Shown one piece after another: positions 1 to 10,924 of a DNA stretch of 64,000 nt. The stretch covers positions 78,501 through 142,500 of the forward strand of contig JACVVK020000334.1 in the NCBI GenBank assembly GCA_018292915.2. Reading direction: 5' to 3'. The notes beneath the pieces are model-generated. The model was not told the DNA's origin. It ran no database searches and was given only the letters and a program-made list of their open reading frames with translations. Source of the DNA: Batillaria attramentaria. Its lineage: Eukaryota > Mollusca > Gastropoda > Batillariidae. The position numbers and the translations under genes were made by a program. Each line of letters opens with the position of its first letter. Position 1 is the first letter of the stretch.

Positions 1-1085
1 TCGCTCTCCGTTCATCATGGATTTATGTGTGCTATGCTGAAGTGACTTGGACAAATTTTGGTGTACTAACTGTTCTCGGTACCTGCTTTTCAGTGGTGTT
101 ACTCTCATGAAGGGACTTACAACAACGCGTGAGTAATTTGTGGATACATTTTGTAAGTGTTTGTGTATTCAAATGAAACTGAGACAACGCCACCGCCACC
201 GGCAACCAATCCGAGCGCGCGAGATGGCAATACCCTGGCTTGTGTTGATTCAGTGACGTAATAGACGCCAGAGTGTTGCCTGCCGGACGTATGCCCACTG
301 CCTGCCTTCCTCCCTGCGCGGGCCCAAGTCCCTGTATGACGTAAGACGGCGCAACACTATCCTCGCCTCCAGCAGAGAGAATCCACTTCGCTACGCTTCA
401 CCACCCCATCCAGTCTGTCAAGCGGGATAGTGAACATGCCACTACATTGCCCCACCCCTCGTACTCCCTCCCCATCCCCCACACTCAAAGTGTGCCTTGT
501 TCCTGATTCATATATATGTGTACTAGGCGTACACACCTGCCCCAGCTGTCCTTCAGCCCTAGTACAATGGCTCATAAAACTCACACTCCCAGAGTCACTG
601 TCCAACAACCCGTGTCCAAAACCCCTCTCACCCACCGTGACCCCACTCTCAAGCACCATAAAGACTTTCGTCAATGTAAGTTCGCCTGCACTGGTACCAG
701 CGCCGTGAGAATTCTGAAAAGTTGGCGAAGCGCTCTGTACACGCGCTATGTACGTCTCCTGCGACACTGAGCAGCGTATGAACGACCGACTAACAGGCCT
801 CCAGGACAAACTGAACGGACTGGTGAAAGAGCACCATGCTCTTCAAGATAAAGTTGATCGTCTGTCGTCTGCACGAGAAAGCCAGGGGCATACATCCGTG
901 ACTTGAAACAGCAGCTACAACAGCATACCCCTCAAAAATGCCCGGCCGATCAACTCAAAAGCCCCATGTCGCCAGCAGCATCCAGCAAACTGTGGTCCAG
1001 CAAGAGCCAGTGCCTGCCAGTGGTCAGCCTATCCCGGTGCTGATTACCGGTTCTGGGCCCCCCTCCGACGATAGCCAGACCCACA
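1..1085 (+). mobile_element. Internally deleted copy of the 10.4-13.5 kb element (left part)
   Basis: Bases 1-768 match 10410-11177 almost base for base. The sequence then jumps to the equivalent of about 12308 and continues matching to about 12620, so roughly 1.1 kb of the coiled-coil ORF is missing. The ORF is broken at the junction and only short stubs remain. The element extends off the left edge of the window, and the repeat type is inferred from the fuller copy downstream. Confidence 0.85.
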
Positions 1086-1199
1086 TACCTCACTGCTGGT
1101 ACCTGAGACAAAGAATTGCTGACAGCTTTGATGCGTTTGAGTTAAGAAGAGTAAAAAGGGCATTTTCTCCGTATATCTACGATCTTCTGCAATGATGGA

Positions 1200-1545
1200 A
1201 AACTTGACTTACGTAAGTCAACACTGTGAAGCAGTATCCGGCTGTATTTCATTTCTGTTTGTTTTATTTCAGACTAGAGACGCTTATAAACACTGCCATG
1301 GATGGTTTGATCTGTATTGGCAAATAGAAGACAAATTGTTTTGAGTGATTGAAATTACGTGTCTGTCAATTGCAGTCTGTCGCTTGTCTTCAGTGCGTAT
1401 GGGGGTCATATACGTTAAGAGCTGTAACTGTTGGTGCAAGCTAACGGATTTATGGGAACAATGATCTAATGTGTTCAGCACATCATAAGGTTGATTTTTA
1501 AACCGGTCTAATAGAGTCGCTGGGGCCGGGTTCCAGGTTACCATC
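1200..1545 (-). repeat. Inverted copy of the 13.26-13.56 kb segment
   Basis: Read on the minus strand, this stretch matches about 13250-13560, including the A-rich stretch after an AATAAA-like signal and the following 30 bases. In the downstream copy the segment is direct relative to the ORF; here it is inverted. About 115 bases (1085-1200) between the two matching parts have no counterpart that I can see. A 5' inversion of the twin-priming kind or a later rearrangement could explain it. Confidence 0.7.
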
Positions 1546-1710
1546 TTTACCTTGTCGACAAAATGGCAAAAAATGTCCTGATTCTATTAAGACTTGAAAC
1601 CACGCAATTAACAATGATGCGCAAGTTTTAGTGCACCGTATCCGACTTTTTTCATTTTATTCTGGTGCATAATGTTATTGTCTCTGAAGACATGTTGATT
1701 TGTAGTAGTT

Positions 1711-3622
1711 CTTTTTTTTTTTTTTTTTATTCTTTTTTTTGACATTTTACATGTAGATATACATCCAGAAGGAAAATGGAAAAAAAAAAAAAAAAAGGGA
1801 AGGAACAAAAAGACACGAAAAAGAAAAGAAAAAAAAAAAGACACAAAAAAAGACAGCTGGCTTGGTATACACACACACATATATAAACATATCTGTATAA
1901 TACTTGTTCATTACCTTACACATACACATAGCTTTGCTAGCTTACCAAAACAAAAGACAACAACAACAAAACAAAACAAAAAAAAACAGACCAAAAAAAG
2001 GTGCCTTAAAGCACTAGGCACTAACCGGATGAATTTTCACCGGAGTAATGCCTCATATGGAAGCCAAATTCTGCAAAACTTTGTGTATTGCCCAGCAACA
2101 CCATATCTGTATCTTTCTATTGTAAACCAATGTCTAACTAAAATTGTAAAGGCTGTAAAGTCCGGCCGGGACTCTTTTAGTCTACACTTGTAGATACAGA
2201 ATTTTGCTACTAATATTAACAAATCAACAACTGAGTCGGTATTGAAATTTTTAGCAATACCGAAAATAACTAGAGTCTTGGATAATGTCAATGTTGAACA
2301 GACCACCTAGCTCATAACCACAGCACACAGTTGCCTTATTTATTTTACTTCTTTTTCCTTCCCATAAGAAGGAGAAAAACATCTTATTAAGCTTGTTAAG
2401 AAAATGCGCGTTCGGGTCGGGAATATTAATGAACAGATGGACAATCTTTGATATGGCAAGTGTTTTTATGACTGTAATTTTGCCCAGTGGTGTGAGACTT
2501 CTCTTTGACCATTTAGACAGAAGGCATTCAATACTTTTAAGCTTGTGATCATAATTCATATCAACAATAGTGTCAATATTGGTTGAAAATTTAATACCCA
2601 GCACTGTGAAAATTCCAGGGTCCCAAACAAAGTTGAATTCAGGCATATATCTAACATGACAATTTTTCATTGATCCTAACCATACAACCTGGGTTTTATC
2701 CATGTTAATTTTGAGGCCAGAGATAGAGGAGAAGAACTGTAGGGTTTGAATACTTTCCTTGAACGATTTTTTGCTGCCATCTAAAAATAGAGATGTGTCA
2801 TCTGCAAATTGGGAGAGGAGAATATTTACATTTTGTATCTTGATACCTTTTATGTCTTTGTTCTGGCGAATCATTGAAGAGAGCACTTCCGCACAGATCA
2901 GGTATAAATATGGCGAGCTGGGATCGCCCTGCCTGCAGCCCCTTCCTATATCGAACCAGCTAGAGTAAGAGCCATTTACTGCAACGCAAGATTTTATGTT
3001 ATTATAGAAAGTATAGATCCATCGTTTCATATCTGGGCCAAAATTGAAAAAGTCGAGACATTTTTTAAGAAATGACCAGGCTACACTGTCGAAAGCTTTT
3101 TCGAAATCAATTAAAAGTAAAAGGCCAGGCATCTGATGCATTTCAGTATAAACCAGAACATCATATAAAAGTCTTACATTTTCACCTATATATCTACCTT
3201 TTAGGAAGCCTTTTTGGTCCTCATGGATTATGCTTGGGAGTACAGTCTTTAAGCGGTTGGAGATGCAGGCAGAGGCAATCTTGTATGTTGTATTTAATAG
3301 AGTGATAGGACGCCAATTTTTCAGAAACTTCTTACTTTTCCCCTCCTTCGGGATGCACGTTATAACACCTTGACGTTGTGTAATTGACATTTGACCTTGA
3401 ACAAATCCACAGTTGATGGATCTGACCAGGAAAATACCAATGTCCATCCAAAAAAATTTGAAGAATTCGGTTGTAAAACCGTCTGAGCCTGGGCTCTTGT
3501 TATTGGCCATATGTTTGAGTGCACTAAGAGCTTCATGTACGGAAATAGGGCCTTCTATGGAAGCACTTGATTCTTCAGACAATTTAGGAGCAACAAATTC
3601 TTCCCCTACAGTGCCACTTTCA
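1711..3622 (-). mobile_element. 5'-truncated Tx1/L1-like LINE, ORF2 reverse transcriptase
   Basis: The minus strand encodes 443 aa (3582-2251) of a non-LTR reverse transcriptase. Visible are the fingers motif around NWRPITLLN, a QKGFLKGR block, the LLIDFEKAFDSV block and the catalytic FADD motif. The wording is that of the Tx1/L1 group. A frameshift near 2290 moves the C-terminus to another frame (2306-2037). The endonuclease domain and ORF1 are absent, so the copy is 5' truncated. The 3' end is a long T run on the plus strand (about 1711-1729), that is, a poly(A) tail. It is a dead copy unless supplied in trans. Confidence 0.9.
2251..3582 (-). pseudogene. LINE ORF2 fragment, reverse transcriptase domain (Tx1/L1-like)
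   Basis: This is an open frame of 443 codons with RT blocks in order and an intact FADD catalytic motif. It lacks an N-terminal apurinic endonuclease domain. It ends just after the conserved GGLFNID block because of a frameshift; the next frame carries the usual C-terminal helix region. The first methionine is internal to the ancestral protein, and the same frame stays open to the junction at about 3622. Confidence 0.85.
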
Positions 3623-3830
3623 ATTTAACAAAGGAATGTTTATGTACAAACTCCGCAAAAAGTTAGTTCCGGAATATCGTGCATGTACTCTCTCAGAATC
3701 CACATCCATAGACTCTAGGTTAGGACTAACTCTTAAAATTCCCCGTCCTCGCATTGACATGTATAAAAGTAGTTTCGCATTTTCCGGGGGACGGCTAACA
3801 ATGGCTGGGGCTTCCATTCAGACGTATACA
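3619..3830 (+). mobile_element. CR1-like LINE 3' tail fragment (ORF2 C-terminus)
   Basis: A short plus-strand frame contains IPRPRIDMYKSSFAFSG, matching in style the C-terminal blocks of the LINE tails at 18.04 kb and 23.07 kb. It abuts the truncated Tx1/L1-like LINE in opposite orientation. After about 3830 the frame runs into unrelated sequence. Confidence 0.7.
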
Positions 3831-3977
3831 TGTACACGTGTATATGTGCGAACCACCAGCAGGGGGTGCCTATCGCTAAGTGGTGCAGTTATGATGATAA
3901 CTGTCACGGCCCTGGTAAAGCTACGAAGACGGCTGAGCCAGTACAGTACAGGGGATGAATAGAGACTGGTGATCGAG

Positions 3978-4028
3978 ACATGCAGCTATCCGCAGCACCC
4001 TATACCGGTGCTGCGGATAGCTGCATGT
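3978..4028. repeat. Perfect 22-bp inverted repeat with 7-nt loop
   Basis: Positions 3978-3999 and 4007-4028 are exact reverse complements separated by seven bases. A transcript through the site would fold into a 22-bp perfect stem. No repeat copy or host gene surrounds it. It may be a hairpin RNA, a foldback remnant or a palindrome formed during repair; the sequence alone does not decide. Confidence 0.9.
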
Positions 4029-4029
4029 G

Positions 4030-5540
4030 ATTGATATCAACTGACATCTCTCAGGAATAAAAAAAAAAATCAATCATCTTGGTAAATAGTAATGATTCAG
4101 AACAAGTAATATTAATTACGAGCCTGAAACTGACTCAAACATAAGGATCTAACATCGAAAACCAGAGGCATACATTATTCATGTGTTTTTCACTTGAAGA
4201 CGCTCTACTGAGTCACAGGTAAGAGACAAGTGGTGTAGCCTGCGGTTCACTGCTAGAGCGGCTTCGCACAGAGACATAGATCTATGTCTGCTTCGCACAA
4301 TAAAAAAAAAAGCTTTCTGCTTGCACCAGCTCGCCGGTGAACCATCATCTGAAAAGCCGTTGGTGAAAGCATTTTATTTGGGAAAAAATCGAACAGCAGT
4401 AAGTGTTTCTTCACTATGGTGTAATTTCGTTCTGCCATATCATCTCGGGTCTGCGATGGGAAACCGAAAACCAGTGTCGGAAGTCGCAGCCAGTAGAAGC
4501 ACTGCTACGAGTGCTTGTCGCTAGTAAACAAACTGATCCTGTGCAGTAGTACGTGGCCATACCTACCACTTCTGTTGCATTTCTGTTCTGTCTTCCAATA
4601 CTGAAGTACGTGGTGTTCTTTCACTTTTCTTTCACTGCCAAGCAGACGGAAAATTTGCCGCACTGAGATGATGAATACTGACTTTTGTGGCTTTTTCGCC
4701 GGATGTACGGTCTTGCGCAAGGGAAACCACTCTTCTCCGTGCCAACGGACTAACAACCGTTGTTGATGAAAACGACCACGCATCACCTACCACTCTCAAA
4801 TACTATTGTAGTCGTGAATGAATGTTTTCCAATGCATTTCATGTCATTCGTTTTTGTCATTTGTGTTGCAGTACTGAATGTTGAATGACTGAGTTGGAAA
4901 TAATTTTCATCTCGGTTTTGGAAGCCTAGACAGACGATTTACATGCGTTTGCCTCTTACCTTTGCTTTTCGATCAGCTGACTCGATCCGTCGCGCTCAGT
5001 TTCAGTGGCGCCGGACTTTTTGGCGATGCGGTATTCTTCTTTCGTTTTGAGATCACAGTGTTTGCGTCGCCATTGCCGAAATGCCCAGAACACACTCTGT
5101 CACCACTGGGCCAGCCCCTCAGCGCTAGAGTCTCTGTGTCGACTCTCAGTCAGTGTCAGCAGAAGCTCAGTAATGGGACCTTCCCATTTTCTTTGCAATT
5201 CTGCGTCTCAGTCGAGGGAACCCCGGAACCTCCAACACACCACACACTTCACAAGATGGCATCTTGCCTCTGTCCCCAAATCACCTTGGTGGTTTTTAGA
5301 AATACATGATTTCTTTTTCAAAAGAGCTTTTCAGCTGAGCTCTCGAGCCGGGAACCAAAGTATTATAATTAGGCTAGCAGACGACGTTTTACTGGCGCAA
5401 CTTTTCGTCCCACAAAAATGCTAGGGTGTTTGGAGGCAATCTAGAGTGATCAGACGACAGAGCGTGGTCCCTTCTTTCTGTTCAGATGCAAAATTTTGGG
5501 AAATTCGACAAAAAATTACTATGGTCGAGACCTTTAAGGC
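4030..5540. other. Unassigned DNA
   Basis: I see no convincing gene. Short frames at 4962-5424 have no recognisable domain. The stretch ends at a long G homopolymer. Confidence 0.5.
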
Positions 5541-5549
5541 CGATTTTTT

Positions 5550-5577
5550 TTGGGGGGGGGGGGGGGGGGGGGGGGGG
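5550..5577 (+). repeat. Poly(G) tract
   Basis: This is a run of about 27 G after a T run. Reading frames that cross it give poly-glycine and are not genes. Confidence 0.9.
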
Positions 5578-5579
5578 CG

Positions 5580-7370
5580 GAGGCGACTTGTGGAGCGGGC
5601 GATTCACGTGTGAATGGAGCCGTCCTCATCCAAAACACGTCGCTAGTCACGCAGTCGGCGCTCTGTCACAATAGTGACACGGAATCCAATACGTCCATTT
5701 CTCTACCTGCTTTCAACATGTTGACAGTTTCCACTCACTCCCCGACAAGGGCGATATGAGTTTGTAATGACTGCTGTCTGTGTGTACAGAATGAACAGAA
5801 GAAAAAGGAGGCCCAATAGCGTGTGGATCGAGAAATGTTGAAATGTTTGGACAAGTCATAAAAGACAAGGGCTCCGCCTGAGGGAAAGTTACAACATTAA
5901 TGCAGGCTGACGAAAAGGACTTGTCTGATGTAACGTTTAATATCTCCATGGTTTAATGTTCCATAGTTTGACTGTGTTGTTGTTGTTGTTGTTGATGATG
6001 TTGTTTCTTTCTTTGTGTGTTTGTTTGTTTTTTGTTTTTTGCCAGAGTTCAAACGTTTTTTTTCGGGGGGGAAAAGGAGAAAGGTGACACGAACACAAAT
6101 ATTAATTCTGACAGGTAATTAACGAACAACATATGTCCACCTGTCACCATGGTTGAAAACAACTTGAGTATGTTTGTTTGTTTGTTTGTTTGTTTGTTTA
6201 AATCTCATCCATACGTTATATGTGAAAGAAAAACATTGAAAAGGCTTTGAGTCTTTTGTCCGAAAGTAAAGATTGTTGGTAGTTTGAATACAAAACACTA
6301 TATCAGTCAATATGTTTTTCCATATGAAGAAATCCAGCACATCCGTGTTATACAGAAATATTTCAAAGGTTCTCAAATAAATTTCCAGAGATTCACACTT
6401 TCAATGCATTATCAATGTTTCTGACAGAGGAAATCGCATGAGTCTACAATGAACACAACTCATGAAATCATAACAAAGAAAGAAAAACAAAACAAAAACG
6501 CATGAGGACGTTAGAACAACCACCAGCAGACAGTCGCTCCTAAAGTGGTGTCAGTCACAATAACAGCTTTAGCATTACATAATGGTTCCTAAAAGATACA
6601 CATCTCCCAATCATGATACATAAACATTATTGCAAATAATTAATTTTGTGAAAGTGCTCTCATTCACTCGCCCAATGTACTGGTGGTTTTGCGTAGGAGA
6701 CAAATTCCTGAACGGTAAACATTTGTTGTCTCCCCCCGTCTGAGTGCGCACGCACCACACCATGGCTGGTAAGCGCCTTCTCTCGCTGCAGTATTTGGCA
6801 TACTACATGTTGTCTCTAATACAGTCATGCAAAGCTTTTCCCACCACCGCCATCCCGTAACTGTCTTCCTACGTTAAGGATGTGTACTTGTTTATGCCGG
6901 ATTGTGTATACAGTGACCTGCAGTAACAGCTATTGATGTGTATAATGAGATTCACGTACTGATCACGTCAGTCTCCCCGTATTTGCCACGATAACACACC
7001 CACGATAACACACCCACGATAACGCACCCAACTCGGAAATTCAGAAATTATACGCGGAATAGAAGCATAGGTAGCACCAGGTCTAACACAAGATACAACC
7101 ATTGACCTGTTCAAGTATAGATATCATAATGGTACTTACCTTGATGCAGGTGGAGGATTTACAAGCAGCTAGCACCAGGACTAACACAAGATACAACCAT
7201 TGACCTGTTCAAGTGATCTTAACTTCTACCCGGTTCGTTGTGTGCGTGCAGTAAAATGGCTGACGGCTTCGTTCAGGGAGTTGAATAATTACACCCTAGA
7301 TAGATCGATCAGTGACGTCAGCTTTGCTTGGTTCACGCTGAACTCGTTGTCCCTAATTCCTGTCAAAGAT
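5580..7370. other. Unassigned DNA with simple repeats and one direct repeat
   Basis: No gene is recognised. There are (GTT)n near 5975, (GTTT)n near 6173-6198, and a roughly 45-base direct repeat at about 7074-7118 and 7169-7213 (period about 95). Confidence 0.5.
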
Positions 7371-7373
7371 CGG

Positions 7374-7375
<2 letters not shown>

Positions 7376-7410
<35 letters not shown>

Positions 7411-7472
7411 CACCACCACCACCACCACCACCACGGCATCCACCACCACCGCCGCCAACAACAACAACAACA
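7376..7472 (+). repeat. Compound microsatellite (TC)n-(AC)n-(CAC)n-(CAA)n
   Basis: Four simple-repeat types follow each other without unique sequence. They give proline- and threonine-rich shadow frames only. Confidence 0.9.
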
Positions 7473-7807
7473 AGCATCAGAAAGGAGTATAACTCTGGTT
7501 GTGTCAACGGGTCCACAGCTGCCATATTACTACGACCGATGTGCGAGATTAAACATACATTTTCCTTTTGTCTGAGTCATGAATCATGCATAACTGTTGA
7601 CAGCGTAATAAACACGGTCCCAACCTTTACCGGGCTGCCTGGGTTCTGGACGAACCAGAAGGGTGTTTAACTTCAAATATCTATCTCATAAAGTACTGAG
7701 AACTTTTCAGTGAAATTTTAGGAGTTCTCCAGGCCCCAAAAAGCTACCTTATGTCAAAATTGTATAAGTATTTAAAAAGTAAACGAGTAAACAATCCATT
7801 AATCTTG

Positions 7808-7930
7808 ACCAAACACAAAATACGATGTGGGTCCACCAGGACCCATACTATTCAAAGAGCGATTCAGTGTAGATACAGGTCTATCCGGATGTGGGTCCGC
7901 CATGACCCATACATTTTGTGAAGGGTAAAG
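7808..7930 (-). repeat. Interspersed repeat with paired TGGGTC-N6-GACCCA palindromes
   Basis: The reverse complement of this stretch matches about 20970-21090. Each copy has two small palindromes, TGGGTC followed by six bases and GACCCA, about 60 bases apart. Family unknown. Confidence 0.65.
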
Positions 7931-8053
7931 ATCTAGAGCATTGATTCTTATTGATTCCTTTAGTGTTTGTTGGTTTGTTTGGGTTTGCTGTTGTTGTTGT
8001 TGTTTGTTAAGGGTGTCAAGAGTACTGACAAATCATGGTGTGAGAAAGTGTTC

Positions 8054-8386
8054 ACAACACACACTATACGAGATGGTCTGTAAATGAAGGCCGGCCGTAT
8101 ACACATGCGTGACACAGGTCAATGTTTTGTCACATCACAACACACACTATACGAGATGGTCTGTAAATGAAGGCCGGCCGTATACACATGAGTGACACAG
8201 GTCAATGTTTTGTCACATCACAACACACACTATACGAGATGGTCTGTAAATGAAGGCCGGCCGTATACACATGAGTGACACAGGTCAATGTTTTGTCACA
8301 TCACAACACACACTATACGAGATGGTCTGTAAATGAAGGCCGGCCGTATACACATGAGTGACACAGGTCAATGTTTTGTCACATCA
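8054..8386 (+). repeat. 83-bp minisatellite, four copies
   Basis: Four nearly identical 83-bp units occur. Each contains ACTATACGAGATGG and a GGCCGGCC site. Confidence 0.92.
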
Positions 8387-8389
8387 AGT

Positions 8390-9165
8390 GTATTTCGAGC
8401 ACGTTTGGCACAGATTGCCGGGACCGCTCTCATCAGCGAACCAACCCGTATATCATTTCTACAAATGAGATTCATTTTATTGTAAGGTGCCTTAGGGAAA
8501 ATCGTTACACGCCGGACAAAAGCACCAACATATTTCTGGTGATCCTTTACCACATTTTATTGTAATTTATCCGTGACCCCCAGAGATTTAAGCTCCGGGT
8601 CCACGTCACGGGACATTTTGTGCGTCTGCACCACGCGTTACTGACATACCACTACATACGTCTTTATACACGTGGATACAAGAGAGTCAAATTACAGAGG
8701 TCAGAATCATGCTAAACAACAATGTCACGTGACTGGGGGGAGAACTTGCTGTACAGACAAACAGTGGATGGGCCGTCACCGGAAGCAGTGGACGTTACCA
8801 TGGGAACAATGCCAGACGAGATACTGGACAAATCCACAGATCGGGAGAAAATAATGTGGCAATGAAAATATAGGGAAGCACATATCAAGTGTACGCGATA
8901 CACATCTCATTCCTAACGGGACGGGCCCTGGAATGGAGAACAGTCACACACCATGCCTACAGGAACCAGAAACAGAAAATGGGTAGTACCCATGGTTACA
9001 ACGATTTCAGCAGAGACGTCTCAGACAACTCCGATACAGTTAAGTTCTAACATGTGTAGTGCCGTACTGTGGAGACGCCCCCCCCCCCTCCCCCGCCCCA
9101 TTGCCCCCCCCCCCAACCCCTTCGGTACAAAGATATACAAGTAAGAAGAAGTGTGTTTTACTTAC
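8390..9165. other. Unassigned DNA
   Basis: No gene is recognised. C-rich tracts lie near 9078-9120. Confidence 0.5.
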
Positions 9166-9166
9166 A

Positions 9167-9672
9167 GCCATCAAACCTATACTATAACATATATCTTACA
9201 GCCATCAAACCTATACTATACCATATATCTTACAGCCATCAAACCTATACTATAACATATATCTTACAGCCATCAAACCTGTACTATAACATATATCTTA
9301 CAGCCATCAAACCTATACTATAACATATATCTTACAGCCATCAAACCTATACTATACCATATATCTTATTGCCATCAAACCTATACTATAACATATATCT
9401 TACAGCCATCAAACCTATACTATAACATATATCTTACAGCCATCAAACCTATACTATACCATATATCTTATTGCCATCAAACCTATACTATACCATATAT
9501 CTTACAGCCATCAAACCTATACTATAACATATATCTTACAGCCATCAAACCTATACTATAACATATATCTTACAGCCATCAAACCTATACTATAACATAT
9601 ATCTTACAGCCATCAAACCTATACTATACCATATATCTTATTGCCATCAAACCTAAACTATAACATATATCT
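9167..9672 (+). repeat. 34-bp minisatellite, about 15 copies
   Basis: The unit contains CATCAAACCTATACTATA and CATATATCTTA. Variants alternate AACAT/ACCAT and ACAGCC/ATTGCC. It is unrelated in sequence to the other 34-bp array at 23.7 kb. Confidence 0.92.
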
Positions 9673-9685
9673 CTAACTTATCAGT

Positions 9686-9855
9686 AAAGCCGGGATAGTT
9701 GAGCGGTGTTAATATTGCATGGGACGTAAAGTTGTGAGTTCCAATCCTAGCTGAGGGCCCAATATTTGTGCTGGCATTTCCGTCGTTGCCCCGATTTTAA
9801 TATCACCGGGATGTGGTGAAAAAGGACGTTAAACGTCTGAACACCCACCCACCCT
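9686..9855 (+). mobile_element. tRNA-derived SINE, family 1
   Basis: The copy begins with a tRNA-like head; the B-box-like stretch is GAGTTCCAATCC. It is followed by the conserved body with GGTGAAAAAGGACGTTAAAC and ends in a CACCCACC-rich tail. Copies of the same body are at 19.96, 27.05, 28.61, 28.88, 37.40, 53.82 and 55.00 kb. Confidence 0.8.
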
Positions 9856-9859
9856 CTAA

Positions 9860-10349
9860 CGTTTCCACAGACGCGGTTCGTATGAAGAGTGCAGCTATAA
9901 CTGAGACTTGTCGCTCTTGTGGTTACCGAACACACTCTTAAAACTACACGTATGTCCATTACCTTGAAAACGTCTTTGATTGCGCCGCTGTGCGTGCATA
10001 TAATTTCTAATCCGACACAGCCCTTCAGTGTTCTGTCTTTATCACGCCAGGTGGCCGATCTGTGGACAGTGTGTATAATGACGATAAAAGCCATGGTACG
10101 CTGACGTCTCTCTCTCTCTCTCTGTCTCTCTCAGTGGCCTGGATAGGATCATTCGATATGGACGGCTGCCAAACCAGATCGATATTAGGATCCGAAATAA
10201 CATTTCCCGGGAGGAATTATTCCGTTGGCAATAATCCCCAATCAATGTCGTAAGCTTATGATTTCGTGCAGCGGCGGTTTGTGTGCAGGGTGTTTGTGAA
10301 TTGTTTGTGTCGATATGGCACTCGCAAAAACCGCGTATTGCATGGAATT

Positions 10350-10365
<16 letters not shown>
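9860..10365. other. Unassigned DNA with (TC)n tracts
   Basis: No gene is recognised. CT microsatellites lie at about 10107-10132 and 10350-10382. Confidence 0.5.
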
Positions 10366-10384
<19 letters not shown>

Positions 10385-10924
10385 CTTTGGAAAGAAGTCA
10401 CGGTGTGCATCGCTCTCCGTTCATCATGGATTTATGTGTGCTATGCTGAAGTGACTTGGACAAATTTTGGTGTACTAACTGTTCTCGGTACCTGCTTTTC
10501 AGTGGTGTTACTCTCATGAAGGGACTTACAACAACGCGTGAGTAATTTGTGGATACATTTTGTAAGTGTTTGTGTATTCAAATGAAACTGAGACAACGCC
10601 ACCGCCACCGGCAACCAATCCGAGCGCGCGAGATGGCAATACCCTGGCTTGTGTTGATTCAGTGACGTAATAGACGCCAGAGTGTTGCCTGCCGGACGTA
10701 TGCCCACTGCCTGCCTTCCTCCCTGCGCGGGCCCAAGTCCCTGTATGACGTAAGACGGCGCAACACTATCCTCGCCTCCAGCAGAGAGAATCCACTTCGC
10801 TACGCTTCACCACCCCATCCAGTCTGTCAAGCGGGATAGTGAACATGCCACTATATTGCCCCACCCCTCGTACTCCCTCCCCATCCCCCACACTCAAAGT
10901 GTGCCCTGTTCCTGATTCATATAT

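Noticed and set aside
4962..5424. Overlapping 115- and 139-codon ORFs
   Set aside because: Two frames open over the same stretch, low expectation of coding, no domain seen.
7200..7670. 156-codon ORF with poly-proline
   Set aside because: Crosses a compound microsatellite; no domain, start or splice context.
9167..9672. CRISPR-like array (34-bp repeats)
   Set aside because: Units are contiguous with no unique spacers, and the DNA is animal.
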